The notes beneath the pieces were generated by a model. The model saw only the letters and a list, made by a program, of their open reading frames with translations, had not been told where the DNA came from and made no database searches. A stretch of DNA of 6,702 bases from Pseudomonadota bacterium (lineage in GTDB: Bacteria > Pseudomonadota > Gammaproteobacteria > Burkholderiales > Burkholderiaceae_B). The position numbers were made by a program, and so were the translations under genes. Below, one piece after another: positions 1-6,214 of the stretch; within the stretch, counting starts at the first letter, position 1, and every line of letters begins with the position of its first letter. The DNA is taken from the NCBI GenBank assembly GCA_023388835.1, contig JAEWFK010000157.1:1-6702 (forward strand), given 5' to 3'.

Positions 1-1617
1 GGTGTTGTGCTTGCGGATCATGGCTTTGGCAATGTCGGGTGTGACGCCTTCGCGGCCGCGCAGCTTGTAATAGCCCTGCCAGGTTTCGTTGAAGCGATCA
101 TCCGATTCGGGATTGACGATCTCGAAATCCTGCCCCGGTACAATGCGCAGACCGAATTTTTGGATGCGCATCTCGATGACCGATGGCCGGCCGATCAGAA
201 CAGGGAAGGCCAGGCGTTCGTCGATCACGGTCTGGGCAGCACGCAATACGCGCTCGTCCTCGCCGTCGGCGTAGACCACTCGCTTCGTCGCCGACTTCGC
301 CTGCATGAACAACGGACGCATCAGTTGGCCGGTACGGTAGACCAGGCCCATCAGCTTCTGGCGATAGGCCTCCATGTCCTCGATGGGGCGGCGCGCCACG
401 CCGGAATCCATGGCCGCCTGGGCCACGGCGGGTGCGATCTTGATAATAAGGCGCGGGTCAAATGGCTTGGGAATGATGTAATCCGGGCCGAAGCTCAGTT
501 CCTGGCCGGCGTAGGCCATGGCGACTTCATCGTTGGGCTCCGCCTGCGCCAGTTCAGCAATGGCGCGCACGCAGGCGAGCTTCATCTCTTCGTTGATGAC
601 AGTCGCGCCGACGTCCATGGCGCCGCGGAAGATGAACGGAAAGCACAGGACGTTGTTGACCTGGTTGGGGTAATCAGAGCGGCCCGTGGCAATCAGGCAG
701 TCGGGCCTGACGGCGGTGGCGACTTCCGGGCGGATCTCGGGTTCCGGGTTGGCCAGTGCCAGGATCAGAGGCTTCTGGGCCATGGTCTTGACCATGTCGG
801 CGGTAAGTACCCCGGGGGCCGAGCAACCCAGGAAGACGTCGGCGTCCACGCAGACGTCGGCCAGCGTGCGGGCTTCGGTGCGCTGTGCGTAGCGCGCCTT
901 GTTGGCTTCCATGTTCGCTTCGCGGCCTTCATAGATGACCCCGCGCGAATCCACGACGTAGATGTTCTCGCGTTTGACGCCCAGATGCATGATGAGATCC
1001 AGGCAGGCGATGGCCGCAGCACCCGCGCCGGAGCACACCAGCTTCACGCTGCCGACGTCTTTTCCGACGACCTTCAGCCCATTGAGAATGGCCGCCGAGG
1101 AAATGATGGCGGTACCGTGCTGATCGTCGTGGAAGACGGGGATCTTCATGCGCTCGCGCAGCTTCTTCTCAATATAGAAGCATTCCGGCGCTTTGATGTC
1201 TTCAAGATTGATGCCGCCCAGCGTGGGCTCAAGCGCGGCGATGATGTCCACGAGTTTGTCGGGATCATTCTCATTGAGCTCGATGTCAAAGACATCAATG
1301 CCTGCGAATTTCTTGAACAGGCAGCCCTTGCCTTCCATGACAGGCTTGGCGGCCAGCGGCCCGATATTTCCCAGGCCGAGCACCGCTGTGCCGTTGGTGA
1401 TGACGCCCACGAGATTGGAGCGCGATGTGTACTTGGCGGCGGCATCTTCGCCTTCCGCATGAATATTCATGCACGCATAGGCTACCCCGGGCGAATACGC
1501 CAACGACAGATCATCCTGATTGGCAAGCGGTTTGGTGGGCATGACCGAAATCTTGCCCGGTGTGGGCGAAGCGTGATAATCGAGTGCGAGCTTTGCCAGA
1601 TCGTCATTGGCGTGCAT
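1..1617 (-). CDS. maeB: NADP-dependent malic enzyme, MaeB type (3' end cut off by window)
   Basis: Cytosolic malic enzyme, which oxidatively decarboxylates L-malate to pyruvate and CO2 and reduces NADP+. The frame is open for 539 residues from ATG at 1617 to the left edge; MaeB proteins are usually about 760 residues, so roughly the last 220 are missing. Visible motifs are the N-terminal YSPGVA (residues 41-46, catalytic Tyr), NGTAVLGLGNIG followed by K91 and KPVMEGKG (91-98), the metal ligands LED (E139, D140) and FHDDQHGT (162-169, D165), and a nucleotide-binding SGAGAAA stretch (196-202). From about residue 440 (TKRVVYADGEDERVL) a phosphotransacetylase-like C-terminal domain begins. In this family that domain is usually not catalytic and mediates acetyl-CoA control; this is family knowledge, not seen here. 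The start is firm: an in-frame stop lies at 1677-1675 with no other start codon between, and GGAG (1631-1628) sits 10 nt upstream. Divergent from sucA. NADP preference is inferred from the MaeB architecture. Confidence 0.96.
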   Translation of the reverse strand, partial: MHANDDLAKLALDYHASPTPGKISVMPTKPLANQDDLSLAYSPGVAYACMNIHAEGEDAAAKYTSRSNLVGVITNGTAVLGLGNIGPLAAKPVMEGKGCLFKKFAGIDVFDIELNENDPDKLVDIIAALEPTLGGINLEDIKAPECFYIEKKLRERMKIPVFHDDQHGTAIISSAAILNGLKVVGKDVGSVKLVCSGAGAAAIACLDLIMHLGVKRENIYVVDSRGVIYEGREANMEANKARYAQRTEARTLADVCVDADVFLGCSAPGVLTADMVKTMAQKPLILALANPEPEIRPEVATAVRPDCLIATGRSDYPNQVNNVLCFPFIFRGAMDVGATVINEEMKLACVRAIAELAQAEPNDEVAMAYAGQELSFGPDYIIPKPFDPRLIIKIAPAVAQAAMDSGVARRPIEDMEAYRQKLMGLVYRTGQLMRPLFMQAKSATKRVVYADGEDERVLRAAQTVIDERLAFPVLIGRPSVIEMRIQKFGLRIVPGQDFEIVNPESDDRFNETWQGYYKLRGREGVTPDIAKAMIRKHNT

Positions 1618-1691
1618 TTGGAACCTACTCCAGAAAAAATGTTGAGCGCCCGGAAGCGTTGTAAATACGGGGAATCATCAAGAATATCACT

Positions 1692-1712
1692 CCGCATAAA
1701 TGCGGCACCGCA
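1692..1712. promoter_or_regulatory. Nested palindromes, candidate operator upstream of maeB
   Basis: CCGCAT (1692-1697) is followed after AA by its exact reverse complement ATGCGG (1700-1705). The right arm is reused: TGCGG (1701-1705), CA, CCGCA (1708-1712) is a second perfect inverted repeat. The result is three alternating copies of a CCGCA half-site within 21 bp. If the weak maeB promoter guess is right, the first palindrome is centred near -43, just upstream of its -35 box, a position typical of an activator site. That position is an inference. The site could equally serve sucA or be chance. Confidence 0.35.
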
Positions 1713-1784
1713 GCAATTCGGGCATAGTGTTTGCTTCTCCCAACGAATCGCATCTCGGCGGCGTGGAATGCAGGGGGCTGGGCA

Positions 1785-1812
1785 TGGATTGCTCAACCCT
1801 GGGGGTTATACT
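1785..1812 (+). promoter_or_regulatory. Candidate sigma-70 promoter for sucA-odhB
   Basis: TATACT at 1807-1812 matches the -10 consensus at 5 of 6 positions, and TGGATT at 1785-1790 matches the -35 consensus at 3 of 6, with a 16-nt spacer. Transcription would begin near 1819 and leave a leader of about 130 nt before sucA. An inverted repeat AACCC-TGG-GGGTT (1795-1807) fills the end of the spacer and touches the -10 box, where a bound repressor would block polymerase. A weaker alternative -10, TATTAC at 1843-1848, has no good -35 partner. The call rests on box similarity only. Confidence 0.35.
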
Positions 1813-1862
1813 AGTGCCCATATACGGCTGGTGTCGGGGTCGTATTACGTTACCTTCTGTCC

Positions 1863-1880
1863 TCCGCTATCCGCTATCCG
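1863..1880 (+). repeat. Tandem 7-bp repeat in sucA leader region
   Basis: TCCGCTA occurs at 1863-1869 and 1870-1876 and continues as TCCG at 1877-1880, giving about 2.6 perfect copies. It lies some 70-90 bp before sucA and downstream of the candidate promoter. Such short direct repeats can be binding sites for regulators that bind in tandem, or products of replication slippage. The sequence cannot tell which. Confidence 0.6.
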
Positions 1881-1917
1881 GTTTGGCCGTGTCGCGGAAG
1901 GTTGTCCTGCACATAAA

Positions 1918-1943
1918 CGAGCGAGACGCTCGGCTAGGTGAAG
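1918..1943 (+). promoter_or_regulatory. Hairpin plus ribosome-binding site of sucA
   Basis: CGAGCG (1918-1923), loop AGA, CGCTCG (1927-1932) forms a perfect 6-bp stem with five of its six pairs counting as G:C or mixed GC-rich stacking and only one A:U pair. Three bases later comes a good Shine-Dalgarno sequence, AGGTGAAG (1936-1943), 7 nt before the ATG at 1951. The hairpin leaves the ribosome-binding site free. It could act as a stand-by structure, a 5' stabiliser or, at DNA level, an operator. The TGA inside this Shine-Dalgarno (1939-1941) is an in-frame stop, which fixes 1951 as the first possible start. Confidence 0.55.
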
Positions 1944-1950
1944 CGAATAT

Positions 1951-4821
1951 ATGTCATCTGAAAAAGAGCTTTTATCGACTTCCTATCTTTTTGGAAGCAA
2001 TGCGCCGTACGTCGAAGAACTGTACGAGTCCTATCTGGATAATCCGGGCTCCGTTCCCGAGCAATGGCGCAACTATTTTGACCAGCTTCAACACTTGCCC
2101 GCACCGGGCGGGAACGAGCAGACACGAGATCAGGCCCATGCGCCCATCGTCGAGTCCTTTGCTCAGCGCGCCAAGGCCAATGCCTTCATCTCGCACGTGC
2201 CCGAGCCCGACCTCTCCGTTGCCAGCAAACAGGTTTCGGTTCAGTCGCTCATCGCGGCTTACCGCTCACTTGGCGTGCGTTTCGCCGAGCTCGATCCGCT
2301 CAAGCGTCATGAACGCCCCACCATCCCGGAACTCGATCCCGCCTTCTATGGCCTGACCGAAGCCGACCTGGACCGCGTCTACGCCGCCACCAACACCTAT
2401 TTCACCAAGGCCGATTCCATGACCTTGCGTGACCTGCTCAAGGCGCTGCGCGATACGTATTGCCGCAGCATCGGCGCGGAGTTCATGCATATCTCGAATC
2501 CCACCGCCAAGCGCTGGATTCAAGAACGGCTGGAGGCCAGCTTCGGCACGCCATCATTCACGCCTGAGCATAAGCGCAACATTCTGCAGCAGCTCACTGA
2601 AGCCGAAGGCCTCGAGCGCTACCTCCATACCAAGTATGTTGGCCAGAAACGCTTCTCGCTCGAAGGCGGCGAAAGCTTCATCGCCTGCATGGACGAAGTC
2701 GTGAATCACGGCGGCGAGAACGGCGTGCAGGAAATCATCGTGGGCATGGCCCACCGCGGCCGCCTGAACATGCTCGTGAACATCATGGGCAAGATGCCCG
2801 GCGATCTGTTCGCCGAGTTCGAAGGCAAGCACGCCGAAGGCCTGACCGATGGCGATGTGAAGTACCACAACGGTTTCTCCAGCGACGTCTCCACGCGCGG
2901 CGGTCCCGTCCACCTGTCCCTGGCATTCAACCCCTCTCACCTGGAAATCGTCAACCCCGTGGTCGAGGGCAGCACTCGCGCCCGCCAGGACCGTCGCCGA
3001 GACGAAGAAGGCCTGCAGGTACTGCCGGTGCTGGTGCACGGCGATGCGGCATTCGCCGGCCAGGGCGTGGTCATGGAGACGCTCAACCTGGCCCAGACGC
3101 GTGGCTATGGTACGGGCGGCACGCTGCACATCGTCATCAACAACCAGATCGGCTTCACCACGTCCGACCCGCGCGACACGCGTTCCACGCTGTATTGCAC
3201 CGACGTCGTCAAGATGATCGAGGCCCCTGTCTTTCACGTGAATGGCGACGACCCCGAAGCCGTGGTGTTCGTGACGCAGCTGGCGCTCGAATACCGTATC
3301 AAGTTCGGCCATGACGTCGTGGTGGACATCGTCTGCTTCCGCAAGCTGGGCCACAACGAGCAGGACACTCCCTCGCTCACCCAGCCGCTCATGTACAAGA
3401 CCATCGGCAAGCACCCCGGCACGCGCAAGCTCTACGCCGACAAGCTGGTGGCGCTGGGCGTTCTGCAGGCTGAAGAGCCCGACCAGATGGTCAAGAACTA
3501 CCGCCAGATTCTCGATGACGGCCAGCGCACGATCGAACCCGTGCTGACCGACTACAAGAACAAGTACGCCACTGACTGGACTCCCTTCCTTGGTGCGAAG
3601 TGGACCGATCACGCCGACACGGCCATTCCTCTTTCAGAACTCACCCGCATCGGCGAGAAGATCACTACCGTGCCGGAAGAGTTCACCGTGCACCCGCTGG
3701 TCAACCGCCTGCTGAACGACCGCCGTGCGATGGTGCGTGGCGAAGCCAAGGTGGACTGGGGCATGGGCGAGCACTTGGCATTCGCCACCCTGGTGGCCAG
3801 TGGCTACGCCATCCGCATCACAGGTCAGGATTCCGGCCGCGGCACTTTCACCCATCGCCATGCTGTCCTGCATGACCAGAAGCGCGAGCGCTGGAACGAC
3901 GGCACCTATATCCCCCTGCAGAACGTCACTGAAAACCAGGCTTCGTTCACCGTCATCGACTCGGTGCTGTCCGAAGAAGCCGTACTGGCGTTCGAGTATG
4001 GCTATGCCTCCGCCGAGCCCAATACGCTGACGATCTGGGAAGCCCAATTCGGTGACTTCGTCAACGGCGCCCAAGTCGTGATCGACCAGTTCATCACCTC
4101 GGGCGAAGCCAAGTGGGGGCGCCAGTGCGGCCTCACCATGATGCTGCCGCACGGCTACGAAGGTCAGGGCCCCGAGCACTCCTCGGCACGTATCGAGCGC
4201 TTCCTGCAACTGTGTGCGGACAACAACATCCAGGTTGTTCAGCCCACCAACGGCGCACAGATCTTCCACTTGCTGCGTCGCCAGATGATCCGGCCCTTCC
4301 GCAAGCCGCTGGTGATCCTGACGCCCAAGTCGCTGCTTCGAAACAAGGATGCCACCTCGCCGCTTGAAGACCTTGCCACGGGCCAGTTCCAACCGGTCAT
4401 TGGTGAAACCGAGGCCGCCATTGACCCGGCGAACGTGACGCGCGTCATTGCCTGCTCCGGCAAGGTGTACTACGACTTGGTCAACGCGCGCGCGGAATCC
4501 GGCCGTAACGACATCGCCATCCTGCGTGTGGAGCAGCTCTATCCCTTCGCCCACAAGTCCTTCCAGGCCGAGTTCAGCAAGTATCCGAACGTCAAGGAAA
4601 TCGTCTGGGCACAGGACGAGCCGCAGAATCAGGGCCCATGGTTCTACATCCAGCACCACCTGTATGAGAACATGGCCGACGGGCAGAAGCTGGGCTACGC
4701 CGGTCGGGCCGCTTCGGCATCGCCTGCGGTGGGCTACCTGGCCAAACATAACGAGCAGCAACGCGCCTTGCTTGACGCCGCCATGGCGCCGAAGTTCAAG
4801 GGCTTCATGCTGACCAAGTAA
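1951..4821 (+). CDS. sucA: 2-oxoglutarate dehydrogenase E1 component
   Basis: Thiamine diphosphate-dependent E1 (also called OdhA) of the TCA-cycle 2-oxoglutarate dehydrogenase complex. It decarboxylates 2-oxoglutarate and succinylates the lipoyl group of E2, in the cytosol. At 956 residues it has the usual length of about 930-960. The N-terminal E2-interacting helix region covers about residues 9-50 (SYLFGSNAPYVEELYESYL). The thiamine-binding E1 domain at about 215-535 shows HRGRLN (268-273), NPSHLE (327-332), HGDAAFAGQG (363-372, D365 the likely metal ligand) and INNQIGF (396-402, N398). The transketolase-like pyrimidine domain from about 600 shows DSGRGTFTHRHAV (627-639) and GYEGQGPEHSSAR (735-747). 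The C-terminal domain begins near LTPKSLLRNKDA (790-801). The start is fixed by an in-frame TGA at 1939 and by AGGTGAAG 7 nt before the ATG. It is first in a co-directional cluster with odhB and lpdA. The first codons (2-16) are AT-rich with TCA, TTA and GGA, unlike the rest of the gene. Confidence 0.98.
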   Translation: MSSEKELLSTSYLFGSNAPYVEELYESYLDNPGSVPEQWRNYFDQLQHLPAPGGNEQTRDQAHAPIVESFAQRAKANAFISHVPEPDLSVASKQVSVQSLIAAYRSLGVRFAELDPLKRHERPTIPELDPAFYGLTEADLDRVYAATNTYFTKADSMTLRDLLKALRDTYCRSIGAEFMHISNPTAKRWIQERLEASFGTPSFTPEHKRNILQQLTEAEGLERYLHTKYVGQKRFSLEGGESFIACMDEVVNHGGENGVQEIIVGMAHRGRLNMLVNIMGKMPGDLFAEFEGKHAEGLTDGDVKYHNGFSSDVSTRGGPVHLSLAFNPSHLEIVNPVVEGSTRARQDRRRDEEGLQVLPVLVHGDAAFAGQGVVMETLNLAQTRGYGTGGTLHIVINNQIGFTTSDPRDTRSTLYCTDVVKMIEAPVFHVNGDDPEAVVFVTQLALEYRIKFGHDVVVDIVCFRKLGHNEQDTPSLTQPLMYKTIGKHPGTRKLYADKLVALGVLQAEEPDQMVKNYRQILDDGQRTIEPVLTDYKNKYATDWTPFLGAKWTDHADTAIPLSELTRIGEKITTVPEEFTVHPLVNRLLNDRRAMVRGEAKVDWGMGEHLAFATLVASGYAIRITGQDSGRGTFTHRHAVLHDQKRERWNDGTYIPLQNVTENQASFTVIDSVLSEEAVLAFEYGYASAEPNTLTIWEAQFGDFVNGAQVVIDQFITSGEAKWGRQCGLTMMLPHGYEGQGPEHSSARIERFLQLCADNNIQVVQPTNGAQIFHLLRRQMIRPFRKPLVILTPKSLLRNKDATSPLEDLATGQFQPVIGETEAAIDPANVTRVIACSGKVYYDLVNARAESGRNDIAILRVEQLYPFAHKSFQAEFSKYPNVKEIVWAQDEPQNQGPWFYIQHHLYENMADGQKLGYAGRAASASPAVGYLAKHNEQQRALLDAAMAPKFKGFMLTK

Positions 4822-4860
4822 AGAACCACTTTCAGAAAATTCAGAAAACGGATACCAATC
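4822..4860 (+). repeat. sucA-odhB gap with perfect 9-bp tandem repeat
   Basis: The 39-bp gap is 36% G+C (14 of 39), far below the flanking genes. It contains TTCAGAAAA twice in direct succession, at 4831-4839 and 4840-4848. No terminator or promoter is visible, so sucA and odhB are very probably co-transcribed. The only ribosome-binding candidate for odhB is a weak CGGA (4849-4852), 8 nt before its ATG. The unstructured A-rich stretch may help ribosome loading, as an A-rich enhancer or an S1-binding site would; this is inference. Confidence 0.75.
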
Positions 4861-6057
4861 ATGGCAATTACTGATGTTCTCGTCCCACAGCTTTCCGAAT
4901 CCATTTCGGAAGCGACACTGCTGAACTGGAAGAAGCAGCCCGGTGAAGCGGTGGAAATCGACGAAATCCTGATCGAAGTGGAAACTGACAAGGTCGTGCT
5001 CGAAGTTCCGGCTCCTTCCGCCGGCGTGATCAAAGAGATCATCAAGGGCGACGGCTCCACCGTGACCTCCGGCGAAGTCCTGGCCCGCATCGATAGCGAA
5101 GGGAAGGCCAGCGCTGCGGCTCCCGCAGCCGCCGAAGCGCCTGCACAGGCACCTGCCGCCGCAGCCGCGCCCGCCGCTTCCGCCATCACTTCGCCGGCTG
5201 CCGGAAAGATTCTGGCTGAAAAGGGTGTGGATCCCGCCAGCGTTGAAGGCACAGGCCGCGGCGGCCGCATCACCAAGGGCGATGCCATGGGCGCAGGCGC
5301 TGCTCCGGCTCCCAAGGCCGCCGCACCGGTTGCGCCTCCCACGCTGTCGCTGGACGGCCGCCCCGAGCAGCGTGTTCCCATGAGCCGCCTGCGCGCTCGT
5401 GTGGCTGAGCGCCTGCTGCAGTCCCAGCAAGAGAACGCCATTCTCACGACCTTCAACGAAGTCAACATGCAGGCCGTCATGGACCTGCGCAAGAAGTACA
5501 AGGACAACTTCGAGAAAGAGCACGGTGTGAAGCTGGGCTTCACCTCCTTCTTCGTGAAGGCCGCCGTCGCTGCACTCAAGAAGTATCCGGTCGTCAACGC
5601 TTCGGTGGACGGCAAGGACATCATCTATCACGGTTACTTCGACATCGGCATCGCCGTGGGCAGCCCGCGCGGCCTGGTCGTGCCCATTCTGCGCAATGCC
5701 GACCAGATGTCCATCGCCGACATCGAGAAGCAGATCGCCGACTTCGGCAACCGTGCGCGTGACGGCAAGCTCACTCTCGAAGAGCTCACTGGTGGCACGT
5801 TCTCGATCTCCAACGGCGGCGTGTTCGGTTCCATGCTTTCCACGCCCATCATCAACCCGCCTCAGTCGGCGATTCTGGGCATACACGCCACGAAGGAACG
5901 CGCTGTCGTGGAGAACGGCCAGATCGTGATTCGCCCGATGAACTACCTTGCAATGTCCTACGATCACCGCATCATCGACGGCCGCGAAGCAGTGCTGGCG
6001 CTGGTGGCGATCAAGGAAGCGCTGGAAGACCCGCAACGCCTGTTGCTGGACGTCTGA
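4861..6057 (+). CDS. odhB: Dihydrolipoamide succinyltransferase, E2 of 2-oxoglutarate dehydrogenase
   Basis: Core E2 protein (SucB/OdhB), which transfers the succinyl group from its lipoyl arm to CoA to make succinyl-CoA and forms the structural core that binds E1 and E3. It has 398 residues, close to the usual 400. A single lipoyl domain (about 2-76) carries ETDKVVLEV with the lipoylated K44. A first Ala/Pro-rich flexible linker covers about 77-107. The peripheral subunit (E3)-binding domain spans about 109-146 (SPAAGKILAEKGVDP and GTGRGGRITKGD). A second Ala/Pro linker covers about 147-164, and the acyltransferase domain runs from about 168 to the end. The catalytic motif DHRIIDG is at 368-374, with H369 and D373 as the expected catalytic residues. 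One lipoyl domain and the LSESISEATLLNW start favour the succinyltransferase over the pyruvate dehydrogenase E2, as does the adjacent sucA. The gene ends in two consecutive TGA stops (6055-6060). It starts 39 bp after sucA with a weak ribosome-binding site. Confidence 0.98.
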   Translation: MAITDVLVPQLSESISEATLLNWKKQPGEAVEIDEILIEVETDKVVLEVPAPSAGVIKEIIKGDGSTVTSGEVLARIDSEGKASAAAPAAAEAPAQAPAAAAAPAASAITSPAAGKILAEKGVDPASVEGTGRGGRITKGDAMGAGAAPAPKAAAPVAPPTLSLDGRPEQRVPMSRLRARVAERLLQSQQENAILTTFNEVNMQAVMDLRKKYKDNFEKEHGVKLGFTSFFVKAAVAALKKYPVVNASVDGKDIIYHGYFDIGIAVGSPRGLVVPILRNADQMSIADIEKQIADFGNRARDGKLTLEELTGGTFSISNGGVFGSMLSTPIINPPQSAILGIHATKERAVVENGQIVIRPMNYLAMSYDHRIIDGREAVLALVAIKEALEDPQRLLLDV

Positions 6058-6078
6058 TGACGCGAGCCGCCTGAAATG

Positions 6079-6155
6079 CCCCGGCCCCGCCCGCCGAAGG
6101 GGCCTCTGGAGTCCAAGCCTCCCAGAGCGCCCTGACCGGGCAGGCCGGGGTTTTT
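6079..6155 (+). terminator. GC-rich branched hairpin with T-run between odhB and lpdA
   Basis: CCCCGGCC (6079-6086) is exactly complementary to GGCCGGGG (6143-6150), which is followed directly by TTTTT (6151-6155), the layout of an intrinsic terminator with a long 56-nt loop. The loop has its own stems: CTCTGGAG (6104-6111) pairs with CTCC-C-AGAG (6119-6127, one bulged C), and GCCC (6129-6132) with GGGC (6138-6141). An alternative stem, GGCCCC (6083-6088) with GGGGCC (6099-6104), competes with the outer stem. The element lies inside an operon-like gene set, so it more likely reduces lpdA transcription or protects or processes the mRNA than stops it fully. No convincing promoter is visible between it and lpdA. 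Confidence 0.6.
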
Positions 6156-6214
6156 CTTGCGCGGCACGTCTTCCACGAACTTCCCCCGAACCCCTCAAAG
6201 ACAGAGTAAAGAAC

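Larger units (their letters stand above)
1618..1950. promoter_or_regulatory. Divergent maeB/sucA control region
   Basis: These 333 bp separate two divergent start codons, so they must hold the promoter of each gene unless transcription enters from outside the window. I see no credible gene here. The plus-strand frame that runs through it is the extension of an antisense shadow of maeB. The region is visibly more AT-rich than the flanking genes. It contains a nested palindrome (1692-1712), a promoter-like TATACT box with an overlapping inverted repeat (1785-1812), a 7-bp tandem repeat (1863-1880) and a hairpin before the sucA ribosome-binding site (1918-1932). For maeB the best promoter guess on the minus strand is weak: GTGATA (1690-1685), a 17-nt spacer, then TATTTA (1667-1662), matching the sigma-70 boxes at 4/6 and 3/6. 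That would give a leader of roughly 38 nt. No regulator can be named from the sequence. Confidence 0.75.

Noticed and set aside
7..1941. A 644-codon open frame on the plus strand opposite maeB and across the control region
   Set aside because: The minus strand encodes an uninterrupted, motif-complete malic enzyme. The plus-strand frame has no recognisable domain, lacks a convincing ribosome-binding site, and is the usual antisense shadow of a GC-rich gene.
2554..3612. A 352-codon minus-strand open frame inside sucA
   Set aside because: Antisense shadow of the thiamine-binding domain of sucA; no motif or own regulatory signals.
5104..5187. Low-complexity Ala/Pro-coding stretch, considered as a DNA repeat
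   Set aside because: It is the normal flexible linker between the lipoyl and E3-binding domains of E2 proteins.
4734..5624. A 296-codon minus-strand open frame over the sucA end and odhB linker
   Set aside because: Its Ala/Gly-rich middle is the reverse reading of the Ala/Pro-rich odhB linkers, not a separate gene.
6079..6150. A 72-nt branched fold resembling a cloverleaf, considered as a tRNA or small RNA gene
   Set aside because: It lacks a T-loop motif, a plausible anticodon arm and an acceptor end. The T-run after the outer stem points to a terminator-like role.
6151..6214. A separate lpdA promoter after the T-run (TTGCGC at 6157-6162 as a -35 box)
   Set aside because: No acceptable -10 box lies at the proper distance; the corresponding bases are CTTCCC.
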